The notes under the pieces are model-generated. The model did not search any database. It was given only the letters and a program-made list of their open reading frames with translations, and was not told where the DNA came from. DNA of 64,000 nt from assembly GCA_031082145.1 (NCBI GenBank), contig JAVHLP010000007.1, forward strand, positions 1 through 64,000. Reading direction: 5' to 3'. Of this stretch, positions 33,361-41,676 are shown in pieces; positions within the stretch are counted from its first letter, which is position 1, and the number at the start of each line of letters is the position of its first letter. A program made the translations under genes and the position numbers. Origin of the DNA: a bacterium. GTDB lineage: Bacteria > Bacillota > Sulfobacillia > UBA995.

Positions 33361-34553
33361 TTATTCCCCGGGGGGACTACCCATGCGCTGGCGCCACGCC
33401 GCCCGGGCCGCGGGTAACAGGTCAGTCGTCTCCAACAGGCAGAGCCCCGCCGCCGCCAGGATCAGGGCGCCATCCAGGGCGGCCCGCTCACCCCGCGGTG
33501 AGGCCGCCGCTTCGGCGAACTCCGGGCTGTGCAGGGCAACTCTCGGGGGCGCAATAGCCAGGGTGAAGGAGGCGGCCGGGAGAGCATGGGTGACGTTGCC
33601 GAAGTCGGTGGATGCCCGCATGCCGCCAGTGGTCCCGCATTCCAGCCCCGCCCGGGCCAGGAGTGCTTCCAGGCAGCGTTCCAGGGGAGGATTGGGCAGG
33701 ACTTCACAGAAGGGCGCTTCTTCCTCCACTCTGAGGGATGCCCCGGTCGCAGGGCGCCCGCCCGGGCGCAACCGGTCAACCGGCGCAGTACGACCCGGGC
33801 CCCGGCCATGGTCGCGGCACGAACATAGAAGTAGGCCTCGGCCAGATCGGGAACGACGTTGGGGGCAAGCCCCCCGCGGGTCACGATGCCGTGGACTCGC
33901 ACGTCTTCCGGCAGGTGCTGCCGCAGGGCGTTCACGCCATTGAAGGTCTGGATGACCGCTTCCAGCGCGTTTATCCCGTCCTGGGGAGATGCCGCCGCGT
34001 GCGCCGCCCGGCCCCGGAAGGTGAAACGAACCGGGATCAACGCCAAGGACTTACCGCCTACGCTGCTGGCGGTGGCCGGGTGCATCATCAGGGCGGCGTC
34101 ACCATCAGCGAAGACCCCGGCTTTGAGCAGGTCGATCTTTCCCCCGGCGGTCTCCTCGGCCGGCGTGCCGAGAACGGTGATCGTGCCGGTCAGCCCGGCT
34201 TCGTTCATCACCTGCCGGAGGACGGCGCCCGCCCCTGCTGCGGCCGCGGCGATGAGGTTGTGACCGCAAGCATGTCCCAGTTCGGGTAGGGCGTCGTACT
34301 CAGCCAGGAAGATCACGGCCGGCTTGGGGCCGTCGCGGGACCAGTCGGCGCGGAATGCGGTGTCCATGCCGGCCACGGTCCGGTGCACGGAGAAGCCTTC
34401 CCCGGCCAAGAACTCGACCAGCCAGCCTGCGGCCTTGACTTCCTGGCCGCCCAGTTCGGGGCAGGAGTGGATCAAGCCGGCCAGCCGCACAAGCGCCTCG
34501 CGCCTGGTCCCAAGGGCGGCTCGCAGCGCATCCCAGCGCCCGTCCTCCAACAA
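33361..34553 (-). pseudogene. M20-family amidohydrolase, frameshifted
   Basis: An AbgB/M20D-type peptidase split by one missing base near 33750. The N-terminal part (from TTG 34553) carries HSCPELGGQE, LAEYDALPELGHACGHN and EETAGGKIDLLKAG, the metal- and substrate-site motifs. After LTGCARAGAL the frame breaks; the next frame resumes with ATGASLRVEEEAPF and continues through DFGNVTHALP to the stop at 33361. Adding one G restores a single protein of about 397 residues, the family length. It may be a true pseudogene or a sequencing slip in a GC-rich stretch. Confidence 0.8.
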
Positions 34554-34577
34554 CCCTGTGCCCCCCGGATCGAGCTA

Positions 34578-34745
34578 TTACTCTCGTGTTTCGGCCCTCA
34601 CGCCAGCCTCCGATGCAGGCCCGGGCACCTGCCGCTGGGGCAACTGCCTGCTCTCCAGGTTGTGGCTGGCCTCCTCCCGCTTTCTCCTAACACGCTCCAG
34701 TTCCTCCTGGAGTTCCTCAATCTCGCTGCGGAACCCCTCGGCCAT
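34578..34745 (-). CDS. Small coiled-coil protein
   Basis: A 55-residue reading frame starting at ATG 34745, with GAGGAGG 8 nt upstream. Residues 5-32 (FRSEIEELQEELERVRRKRE and the following residues) form a likely coiled coil; the rest is polar and proline-containing. It fits between the MFS and M20 genes on the same strand with little overlap. The ribosome site and charge pattern support a real gene; no family is recognised. Confidence 0.6.
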   Translation of the reverse strand: MAEGFRSEIEELQEELERVRRKREEASHNLESRQLPQRQVPGPASEAGVRAETRE

Positions 34746-34782
34746 GGGAGAACCTCCTCGTTTCTCGGCGGGTTACGGCAGT

Positions 34783-35958
34783 CTATGATGCCGTCGAGTC
34801 CTCGGAGACTGGAGGCAGCAGTCCAACCGTCAACACCAGGGCCCCCAGCGCCGCCCCCAGACCAAAGGTGAGGGCGACGCCGAAGCCTCCTGCCCGCCAC
34901 AGCCAGGGGGCCAGAGAGGCCACGACTATGTTTCCCAGGCCGTACCCCATGTTCGCGGCGGCAAGGGTGGCCGCTCTGGCCCCCGGGTCGACCTCGCTGG
35001 CAATGGCCTGGAACGCGGACCACCCCCATTCGAGGGCCATGGTCATGGCGGCAGCGAGGAGAATCGCCTTGCTGGCGGTGGCCGCCATCGGCAGACCGGC
35101 CAGGACTACCCCCATGAGGGTCAGGCTCAGTACCGTCACCTTTCGCTTCCCCCAGCGATCGGCCGCCCAGCCGCTCGCCAGGTTGCCGGCCAGGCCGGCG
35201 ACCGCACACAGGCTGAAGGCCGACCCAATAGCCGTGGTAGCCAGCCCGAAGTGAGACTCAAGGTGCGCTGCCAGGAAGAAGAAGACACTGCAAGGCCCCA
35301 TGATCCACATCAAGGCGATGGCCATCACGACAAGATGGGCGGGCGACGGCCGGGCGGAGACGGGGAGCTGGGGCGGGCCAGGGGTGGATGGCAGGAAGAC
35401 GGCCAGGAGAACCAGGGACGCGACGCCGGCGATGGACAAGCCTCCGAACAGGGTGGCGATACCGGCCCGCTCCGCCACCCGGGCCGCCAGCGGTATGCCC
35501 GCCACGCCAGCCAGGCTCCAGGCCGACCGCACGAAGGCCATGGCCCGCCCCCGCACGGCGTAGGGGAAGCGTTCGCCGACGTAGGCCCCGAGGGCCGGGA
35601 GGAACAAGGCGGAGGCCAGGCCGACCACGAAGCGGGCGCCCAGGAAAGGGCCGAAGGAGCGCGCCGCCCCGGCCAGCCGGCAGCCGGCCACGAAGACGGC
35701 CATGCCCGCCAGCAGCAGCCGCTTGGCCCGGCCGCGGTGGACGCGGATCAAAAGGGGGGACAGCAGCATGGCCACTTGAAAGGACCCGGTGACGAGGACG
35801 GCCCGGCCCGGATCCACGCCAAACCTCCGGCCCAACAGGGGGAATAGCGGCGACAGGGCCTGACCATCGATGGCCACGACCAGGAAAGCCAGGAACAGAA
35901 GTACCAGTCCAACGGCGCTACCGGCCTGCGTCCGGGCCCGGAACACCAGCAGGCGCAA
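34783..35958 (-). CDS. Major facilitator superfamily transporter
   Basis: A 391-residue protein with about 12 membrane helices and the MFS pattern (RGRAMAFVRSAWSLAGVAGIPLAARVAERAG in the first half, GWAADRWGKRKVTVLSLTLM in the second, which is the loop 8-9 motif). Substrate unknown; a drug- or sugar-efflux type is plausible. It lies upstream of the small coiled-coil gene on the same strand. Confidence 0.85.
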   Translation of the reverse strand: MRLLVFRARTQAGSAVGLVLLFLAFLVVAIDGQALSPLFPLLGRRFGVDPGRAVLVTGSFQVAMLLSPLLIRVHRGRAKRLLLAGMAVFVAGCRLAGAARSFGPFLGARFVVGLASALFLPALGAYVGERFPYAVRGRAMAFVRSAWSLAGVAGIPLAARVAERAGIATLFGGLSIAGVASLVLLAVFLPSTPGPPQLPVSARPSPAHLVVMAIALMWIMGPCSVFFFLAAHLESHFGLATTAIGSAFSLCAVAGLAGNLASGWAADRWGKRKVTVLSLTLMGVVLAGLPMAATASKAILLAAAMTMALEWGWSAFQAIASEVDPGARAATLAAANMGYGLGNIVVASLAPWLWRAGGFGVALTFGLGAALGALVLTVGLLPPVSEDSTAS

Positions 35959-35979
35959 GACCTCAGCCCCCGGGGGAGC

Positions 35980-36873
35980 CTATGCCCCGGCCACTCGCTC
36001 CATGCGACCGTCCTCGCCCGCGCGCACGAGTCCCCGGCGTTGCAGGCGAACCAACTGGTGCTCCAGCATGATCCGCTCCCAGGTGCCGTAAAGCCACCCC
36101 GGTTGAAGCGGCCGGCCGTGAATGGGCCAGTGCCGGGCTAGCTGCCCCAGCGTGGCCGGTCCCCGGGCTAGCAGCTCCAGGCACCTCTGGTCGCGCGCGT
36201 CGATGACGGCCCGGTACATCTCCAGCCGCCGGGGCAGTTCCTCGCGCAGGATCCCCTTGTGGGCGCTCACGATGAGCCGGGCCGGCACTTCGGCCAGCCG
36301 CCGTATCGAGTCCTCGAACTGATCGGGATCGGATCCGGGATTGGCGTACCAGGGCCCAAAGGAGGTCAGATCAACATCGGCGGTGAAGAGAATTCCTTCC
36401 CGCTCGAGGTAAAAAGCGAGGTGGCCCGGCGTATGACCGGGAGCCGGGATCAGCCTCAGCTTCCGGCGGCCCAGTTCCAGAACCTCGTCCCCGGCCAGTT
36501 CGCGGTCGACCCTCGACTCGGCATGTTCGATCCAGTCCAGCATCAGCCTAGCCCGCCCGGGCCCCATACGGGTATAGCCGGCGCGAGTCACGAACTCGTC
36601 TTCACTCCGGATGGCCGGGGCGTCCTCGGCGGCAGCCCATACGGCGGCGTCCGGGAACAGGCGATTGCCCCGGGTGTGGTCGGCGTGGAAATGGGAGTTG
36701 ATGATCACGTCAGGGGTGGCGGGGACCGAGCCGAGGGGCCGGTCCCCGGCCCCGGTGTCAATGAGAACCGTCATGTCGTCCTGTATCAGCAGCGCGTGAG
36801 CGTAGGGAAACCTCCCTCGCAGTTCGCCGTGAATCACATTGACTCCCTCGGCCAGCGAGACCGGCTCACCCAT
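35980..36873 (-). CDS. MBL-fold metallo-hydrolase
   Basis: A 297-residue metallo-beta-lactamase-fold hydrolase. Zinc-ligand motifs are NSHFHADHTRGN near 80, PGHTPGHLAF near 160 and VSAHKG near 210; the aspartate in FTADVDLTSFG is the bridging ligand. The C-terminal 60-70 residues form a helical, possibly winged-helix domain, as in LACTB2/glyoxalase-II-like enzymes. ATG 36873 is the start, 4 nt after the cca stop. Substrate not readable. Confidence 0.85.
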   Translation of the reverse strand: MGEPVSLAEGVNVIHGELRGRFPYAHALLIQDDMTVLIDTGAGDRPLGSVPATPDVIINSHFHADHTRGNRLFPDAAVWAAAEDAPAIRSEDEFVTRAGYTRMGPGRARLMLDWIEHAESRVDRELAGDEVLELGRRKLRLIPAPGHTPGHLAFYLEREGILFTADVDLTSFGPWYANPGSDPDQFEDSIRRLAEVPARLIVSAHKGILREELPRRLEMYRAVIDARDQRCLELLARGPATLGQLARHWPIHGRPLQPGWLYGTWERIMLEHQLVRLQRRGLVRAGEDGRMERVAGA

Positions 36874-36877
36874 AGCC

Positions 36878-38257
36878 TCAGACCCGCCCGTCTTCGTCCG
36901 CCGCCAGCCGCCTGGCCAGATCCTCCAAGCACTGGCGCCGGTTGAGAGCGGGTTCCTCAAGCACCGCATCCAGCAGCCGGCGCAGGATGCGCCCGACGGC
37001 GGGCCCTGGAGGCAACCCCGTTACTCGCTGCACGTCGTGACCATCGACTGCCAGGTCCCTGAGTGCCAGGGCAGAATCCCCGGCCAGGATCCTCTCCATC
37101 CGGCCCAGCAGCCGGGCCGTGCCCTCCGAGACCGGCCCCTGCTTGGTTCCCGACGCCAGGCGGTCGGCCTGCCTTAGCTGGAGCAGCGGCTTGATTGCGT
37201 CCTGGCCGATCCGGGCCAACAGGCGGCGAACGGCGGCCTCCTTCATGTCGGGAGCGTGATGCAATGCCATGTGCTGGCGCACCAGGTGCCTTACCCGGTC
37301 CACCACCGGCCGTCCAAAACGGAGCCGGGTCAGGATCTCCTCCGCCATGTCGGCGCCGAGCAGCTCATGCCCGAAGAAGTGGCGGCGACCATCGTCGCCC
37401 ACTGTGAGCGTATAGGGCTTGGCCACGTCGTGAAGCAAGGCAGCCAGCCGCAAGGTCAGGTCGGGCGGGACGTGCTCCACCGCCAGCACCGTATGCTCCC
37501 AGACGGTGAAGACATGGTGCTCGTTCTGGATCAACCCCACCCCGGCCCGGAGTTCAGGCAGGAAACGGTCCAGCAGACCCGTTCGCTCCAGCAGCACCAG
37601 ACCCTTTCCAGGGTGGGCGGACTGGACAATTCGGGCCAACTCGGCGCCGATCCGCTCCGGTGCGATGTGGTCCAGCAAGTGTGCCTTCTCGCCCATGGCC
37701 CGGCCGGTCTCGGCTTCGAGCTCAAAGCCCAGCTCCGCTACCAGCCGGACTCCCCGCAGGAGCCTGAGCCCGTCTTCGTCGAAACGCCGCCGGGGGTCAC
37801 CCACCGCTCGCACCAGCCGACGCCGGAGGTCGTCCCGCCCGCCAAGAGGGTCGTACAGGCACCCTCTGGCATCCAGGGCCATGGCGTTGATGGTAAAGTC
37901 GCGACGGGAGAGGTCGGCCTGGAGATCGGGGATGAAGGTCACCCCCTCCGGACGGCGATGGTCCTGGTAGCCGGTCTCCGACCGGAAGGTGGTTACCTGG
38001 ATCGGCACCCCACTCTGGATGACGGTTACTGTGCCGTACTTGAGTCCGGTGGGGACGGTCCGCTCGAAGAGGTGCATCACCTGCTCGGGGAGGGCGCCGG
38101 TGGCTATGTCCCAGTCCAGGGGAGGTCGGCCCTGGAGGATGTCTCTCACGCACCCCCCTACCAGGTAGGCTGGGTGTCCGGCGGCTTCCAGGGACACCAG
38201 GACCCCGGCGGTCGGCCGGGGCACCCGTCTTCTTAGTCTCAACTTGGCCGGCAACAC
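36878..38257 (-). CDS. cca: CCA-adding enzyme / tRNA nucleotidyltransferase with HD domain
   Basis: A 459-residue protein. The nucleotidyltransferase head has AYLVGGCVRDILQGRPPLDWDIAT with the DxD metal site, DFTINAMALD and RRFDEDGLRLLRGVR, the RNA-binding neck. An HD domain follows (LLHDVAKPYTL, HHAPDMKEAAVRRLL near 330-370). It adds or repairs the 3' CCA end of tRNAs. GTG 38257 or the adjacent TTG 38254 is the start; a longer frame upstream would overlap ftsH and is not credible. Whether it does CCA addition or poly(A) addition cannot be decided by sequence. Confidence 0.9.
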   Translation of the reverse strand: MLPAKLRLRRRVPRPTAGVLVSLEAAGHPAYLVGGCVRDILQGRPPLDWDIATGALPEQVMHLFERTVPTGLKYGTVTVIQSGVPIQVTTFRSETGYQDHRRPEGVTFIPDLQADLSRRDFTINAMALDARGCLYDPLGGRDDLRRRLVRAVGDPRRRFDEDGLRLLRGVRLVAELGFELEAETGRAMGEKAHLLDHIAPERIGAELARIVQSAHPGKGLVLLERTGLLDRFLPELRAGVGLIQNEHHVFTVWEHTVLAVEHVPPDLTLRLAALLHDVAKPYTLTVGDDGRRHFFGHELLGADMAEEILTRLRFGRPVVDRVRHLVRQHMALHHAPDMKEAAVRRLLARIGQDAIKPLLQLRQADRLASGTKQGPVSEGTARLLGRMERILAGDSALALRDLAVDGHDVQRVTGLPPGPAVGRILRRLLDAVLEEPALNRRQCLEDLARRLAADEDGRV

Positions 38258-38273
38258 GGGAACATCCCGCCGG

Positions 38274-40091
38274 CTACTGGCTCTTGGCCAGCTTGAGCTC
38301 AGCCTTGCCCAGCACTTCCTCGAGCTCGTCGTCCTCGATGGTTTCCTTCTCCAGCAAGGCCTCGGCAAGCTGATCAAGACGGTCACGATGCTTGCGAAGA
38401 ATCTCCGTGGCCCGTCCGTAGCACTGGTGGATGATGGAGCGGACCTCGCGGTCGATGGCGGAAGCGACCTCCTCCGAGTAGTCGCGGTCCCGGGCCATGT
38501 CCCGGCCGAGGAAGGGGGAATCGTACTTCTGCCCATAGGTCAGCGGCCCCAACTGCTCGCTCATGCCCAGCTCGGTGATCATCTTCCGGACCAACCGGGT
38601 GGCTTTCTCAAGATCGTCATGGGCTCCGGAGCTGATCTCGTTGAAAACGAGTTCCTCTGCCGCCCGCCCGGCCAAGGCGACCGCCACCCGGTCCAGGATC
38701 TCCGGCTTGGTGACCAGGTAGCGGTCTTCCATGGGCAACGGCATGGTGTAACCGAGGGCCATTCCGCGGGGGATGATCGACACTTTTCGGACCTGATCGG
38801 CGTTCGGCATCAACCTGGCCACCAGCGCGTGGCCCGCCTCGTGGTAGGCCACGATCCGTTTCTCCTTGTCACTGATGACCCGCGACCGGCGCTCGGGGCC
38901 GGCCAAGACCCGGTCCACCGCTTCCCCAAGGTCCTGCATGCCCACCTTCTTGCTGCGCCGGCGGGCGGCCAGCAAGGCCGCCTCGTTCATCACGTTCTCC
39001 AAGTCGGCCCCGGTGAAGCCGGGGGTGCGCCGGGCCAGCAAGCTCATGTCGACATCCCGCTCCAACGGCTTGCCCCGGGCGTGAACGGCCAGGATCTCCT
39101 CCCGCCCCTTGAGGTCCGGCCGGTCGATCACTATCTGGCGGTCGAACCTGCCCGGGCGTAGCAGAGCCGGGTCCAGAACGTCGGGGCGGTTGGTGGCCGC
39201 CATGACGATGATGCCCTCGTTCACGCTGAAGCCATCCATCTCCACGAGCAACTGGTTAAGCGTCTGTTCCCGCTCGTCGTGGCCCCCGCCATACCCGGCT
39301 CCCCGCTGGCGGCCCACGGCGTCGATCTCGTCTATGAAAACGATGGCCGGCGAGCTCTTCTTGGCCTGGTCGAACAGGTCACGAACCCTCGACGCGCCGA
39401 CGCCAACGAACATCTCGACGAAGTCCGAGCCGGATATGGTGAAGAAGGGCACCCCCGCTTCACCTGCCACGGCCCGAGCCACCAGGGTCTTCCCCGTCCC
39501 GGGGGCGCCCATCAGCAGGACTCCCTTGGGGATGCGGGCCCCGAGCTCAAGGTAACGCTTGGGGTGCTTGAGGTAGTCCACAAACTCCTGCAGTTCTTCC
39601 TTGACCTCAGCGCAGCCGGCCACGTCTGCGAACGTGACCCGGCGCTTGTCGTCCGGCCCGTACAGCTTGGCACGGCTCCGGCCGAACTGCATGACCCGGT
39701 TGCCCCCACCTTGCGATTGCTGCATGATGAAGAAGAAGGCCGCGACCACTAGGACCACCGGCAGCAGCGTCAGGAGTAGGCTGTTCCACCAGGGAGTCGC
39801 GGCCGGCGGCTGGATCTTGACCTGAACTCCTTTCTCCTCTAGCAAGCTGGCCACGCGCTGGTCGCCCGAGAAGATGACGGTTGTGAACTCGGTGCCGTCG
39901 TCCAGTTTCCCGCTGACACGGTTCTCGGTTATCACAACCTCCCGAACCCGGTCCTCCTCCAGGAAGCGGAGGAAAGTCGTGTAGTCGATCTCCTGCTTAC
40001 GCGCCACGTCAGACGAGAAGTAGTTCACGATGGACACGGAGAGAAGGAGGATCAGGAGATAGAAGGTAATGCTCCTGAGCATGCGATGCAC
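38274..40091 (-). CDS. ftsH: ATP-dependent zinc metalloprotease FtsH
   Basis: A 605-residue membrane-bound hexameric protease that degrades misfolded membrane proteins and short-lived regulators. Two N-terminal membrane segments (about 5-25 and 110-130) flank the periplasmic domain. AAA motifs: Walker A GAPGTGKT, Walker [12 protein letters not shown], second region [20 protein letters not shown]. The zinc site is HEAGH near 415. GTG 40091 has GGAGG 7 nt upstream. Its promoter carries an unusual palindrome. Confidence 0.97.
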   Translation of the reverse strand: MHRMLRSITFYLLILLLSVSIVNYFSSDVARKQEIDYTTFLRFLEEDRVREVVITENRVSGKLDDGTEFTTVIFSGDQRVASLLEEKGVQVKIQPPAATPWWNSLLLTLLPVVLVVAAFFFIMQQSQGGGNRVMQFGRSRAKLYGPDDKRRVTFADVAGCAEVKEELQEFVDYLKHPKRYLELGARIPKGVLLMGAPGTGKTLVARAVAGEAGVPFFTISGSDFVEMFVGVGASRVRDLFDQAKKSSPAIVFIDEIDAVGRQRGAGYGGGHDEREQTLNQLLVEMDGFSVNEGIIVMAATNRPDVLDPALLRPGRFDRQIVIDRPDLKGREEILAVHARGKPLERDVDMSLLARRTPGFTGADLENVMNEAALLAARRRSKKVGMQDLGEAVDRVLAGPERRSRVISDKEKRIVAYHEAGHALVARLMPNADQVRKVSIIPRGMALGYTMPLPMEDRYLVTKPEILDRVAVALAGRAAEELVFNEISSGAHDDLEKATRLVRKMITELGMSEQLGPLTYGQKYDSPFLGRDMARDRDYSEEVASAIDREVRSIIHQCYGRATEILRKHRDRLDQLAEALLEKETIEDDELEEVLGKAELKLAKSQ

Positions 40092-40140
40092 GCTGCCGCC
40101 TCCCTCCTTCCCCGGTGATGACCCTCAGTAAAAGCCGATA

Positions 40141-40157
40141 GCTCCTCCGCGAGGAGC
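40141..40157 (-). promoter_or_regulatory. Inverted repeat at the start of the ftsH transcript
   Basis: Arms GCTCCTC and GAGGAGC with a 3-nt loop, just after the -10 element, so at or near the 5' end of the ftsH message. Confidence 0.4.
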
Positions 40158-40163
40158 GCACTT

Positions 40164-40192
40164 ATTGTACCACACCCACCTGGGTGTCGCAA
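40164..40192 (-). promoter_or_regulatory. ftsH promoter with a palindrome in its spacer
   Basis: -35 TTGCGA (40187-40192) and -10 TACAAT (40164-40169), spacer 17 nt, right after the tilS stop. The spacer is almost wholly a perfect palindrome (ACACCCA, GG, TGGGTGT at 40172-40187). A protein bound there would block the polymerase. Confidence 0.55.
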
Positions 40193-41650
40193 TCAACGCC
40201 TGCCTTCAGCTATCTCGATAGGCCGGCATTCCAGGCTCAAGGCCGAGCTGGTCCGGCCGGTAACCCGGAAACGGTCGTCGGGCCGGTGGCCGGCCACCCA
40301 CACGATCTGACCCGCCGAGACCACGAGGGGTACGCGGTCGCGATCGGTCCGGGGCACCCCGGCCGACATGAAGAAATCCTTCAGCTTCCGAGTCCCCTGC
40401 ATGCCCAGGGGGCGGAAGCGGTCTCCTTCCCGCCGGGAACGCACCAGCAACGGAAAATCAAGGGCGCCGGCGTCGCAGATCGCTTGCCGCGGTGACAAAC
40501 CTTCTTCGACCGCTCGCCGGGCCGCGTCACCCGTCAGCCAGCCCGTCCGGATACGCACACCCAGCTCGGGCACGTCGGTGTCCCCGGGTACGGCCAGCAC
40601 TCTCCCTGCCTTCCAGGAAGGCCCCGCCACGCGCCATTCTCGTGCCACCACCATCCGGTCTCCCGTCTCCAGCACGGCCGCGAAACCCCCGGGCAGGTCC
40701 AGGGCGGCTCCGGCCGCCCCCGAGGACACCATTCCCAGCAAGGCCTCCACGTGCCCGTATTCCAGTCCGGGCGCGACCCCGGCGACGGCCAGGGCCCGGC
40801 GAAGGATCCGTCGCGCTCTGGCCCGGTGTTGGCGCCCCAGCCGGTCACGGTCGAAGACAACCCTCCCCTCGCCCATCTCCAGGAGGGTCCCCGCCATGGC
40901 CTGTTCTGTGTCCCTCGCCAGCAAGGTGGCCTCTTCCCGGCAGATGGCGGCCGTTCGGGCCAGGATCTCCTTGATGTTGGGGGCGAACTCCTGCTCGAGC
41001 AAGGGAATGAGGGAGTGTCGCACCCGGTTGCGCCAGAACTCCAGGCTCTCATTGCTGGTGTCCACGCGAGGCCGGAGATCGAGCTCGGCGCAGTACTCCA
41101 GTATGTCGTCACGGCTCATGCCCAGCAGCGGGCGGATCACGGCCGGCTCCGCTTCTCCGGCCAAGGGCCGCATCCAGGGCATGGCCGCCAAGCCCTCCAC
41201 GCCCGCTCCTCTGATCAGGCGGAGAAGCACCGTCTCGGCCTGATCGTCCAGCGTGTGGCCAAGGGCAACCCGGGCCAGGCCGTGTCGTCGCGCCTGCTCG
41301 CGGAAAAAAGCGTAGCGGGCCTGCCGGCCGGCACTCTCCAGGGAGAGCCCCTCCTGGCGAGCCAGCGCGGCAACGTCAGTCCGGCCGGCCACATGCTCCA
41401 GGCCCAGGCGGGCAGCCAGCTCGCGCACGTACTCGGCGTCGGCCGCCGCTTCATGGTGGCGCAGGGCATGGTCCAGATGCCCCACCCAGAGGCGCCAGCC
41501 GTGGCTGGAGGCCAGTGCGGACATGGCGTGGAGCAGGGCCACCGAGTCCGGCCCACCGGAGACTCCGATCAGCACTCCCTGCCCCGCCTCCACCAACGCG
41601 AGACGTTCAATGGCGGTGGCGATGCGCTTGACGAACCACTCGCCCTTCAC
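40193..41650 (-). CDS. tilS: tRNA(Ile)-lysidine synthase
   Basis: A 485-residue N-type ATP pyrophosphatase that attaches lysine to the wobble cytidine of the CAU-anticodon isoleucine tRNA. The PP-loop SGGPDSVALLHAMS lies near residue 28, HLDHALR and GHTLDDQAETVLLRLIRGAG near 65 and 135. The C-terminal TilS domain has RREGDRFRPLGMQG, then LKDFFMSAGVPR. GTG 41650 is chosen, 8 nt after GGGAG. Many Firmicutes have hpt between tilS and ftsH; it is absent here. Confidence 0.93.
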   Translation of the reverse strand: MKGEWFVKRIATAIERLALVEAGQGVLIGVSGGPDSVALLHAMSALASSHGWRLWVGHLDHALRHHEAAADAEYVRELAARLGLEHVAGRTDVAALARQEGLSLESAGRQARYAFFREQARRHGLARVALGHTLDDQAETVLLRLIRGAGVEGLAAMPWMRPLAGEAEPAVIRPLLGMSRDDILEYCAELDLRPRVDTSNESLEFWRNRVRHSLIPLLEQEFAPNIKEILARTAAICREEATLLARDTEQAMAGTLLEMGEGRVVFDRDRLGRQHRARARRILRRALAVAGVAPGLEYGHVEALLGMVSSGAAGAALDLPGGFAAVLETGDRMVVAREWRVAGPSWKAGRVLAVPGDTDVPELGVRIRTGWLTGDAARRAVEEGLSPRQAICDAGALDFPLLVRSRREGDRFRPLGMQGTRKLKDFFMSAGVPRTDRDRVPLVVSAGQIVWVAGHRPDDRFRVTGRTSSALSLECRPIEIAEGRR

Positions 41651-41676
41651 CGGCGCCCTCCCCGCTGGCATCTGCT

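Noticed and set aside
33361..34553. Programmed frameshifting in the M20 gene
   Set aside because: No slippery heptamer followed by a pseudoknot is evident at the break; a simple base loss explains it.
40092..40192. CtsR or HrcA (CIRCE) site at ftsH
   Set aside because: The palindrome ACACCCA-GG-TGGGTGT does not resemble the CtsR heptad repeats or the long CIRCE element.
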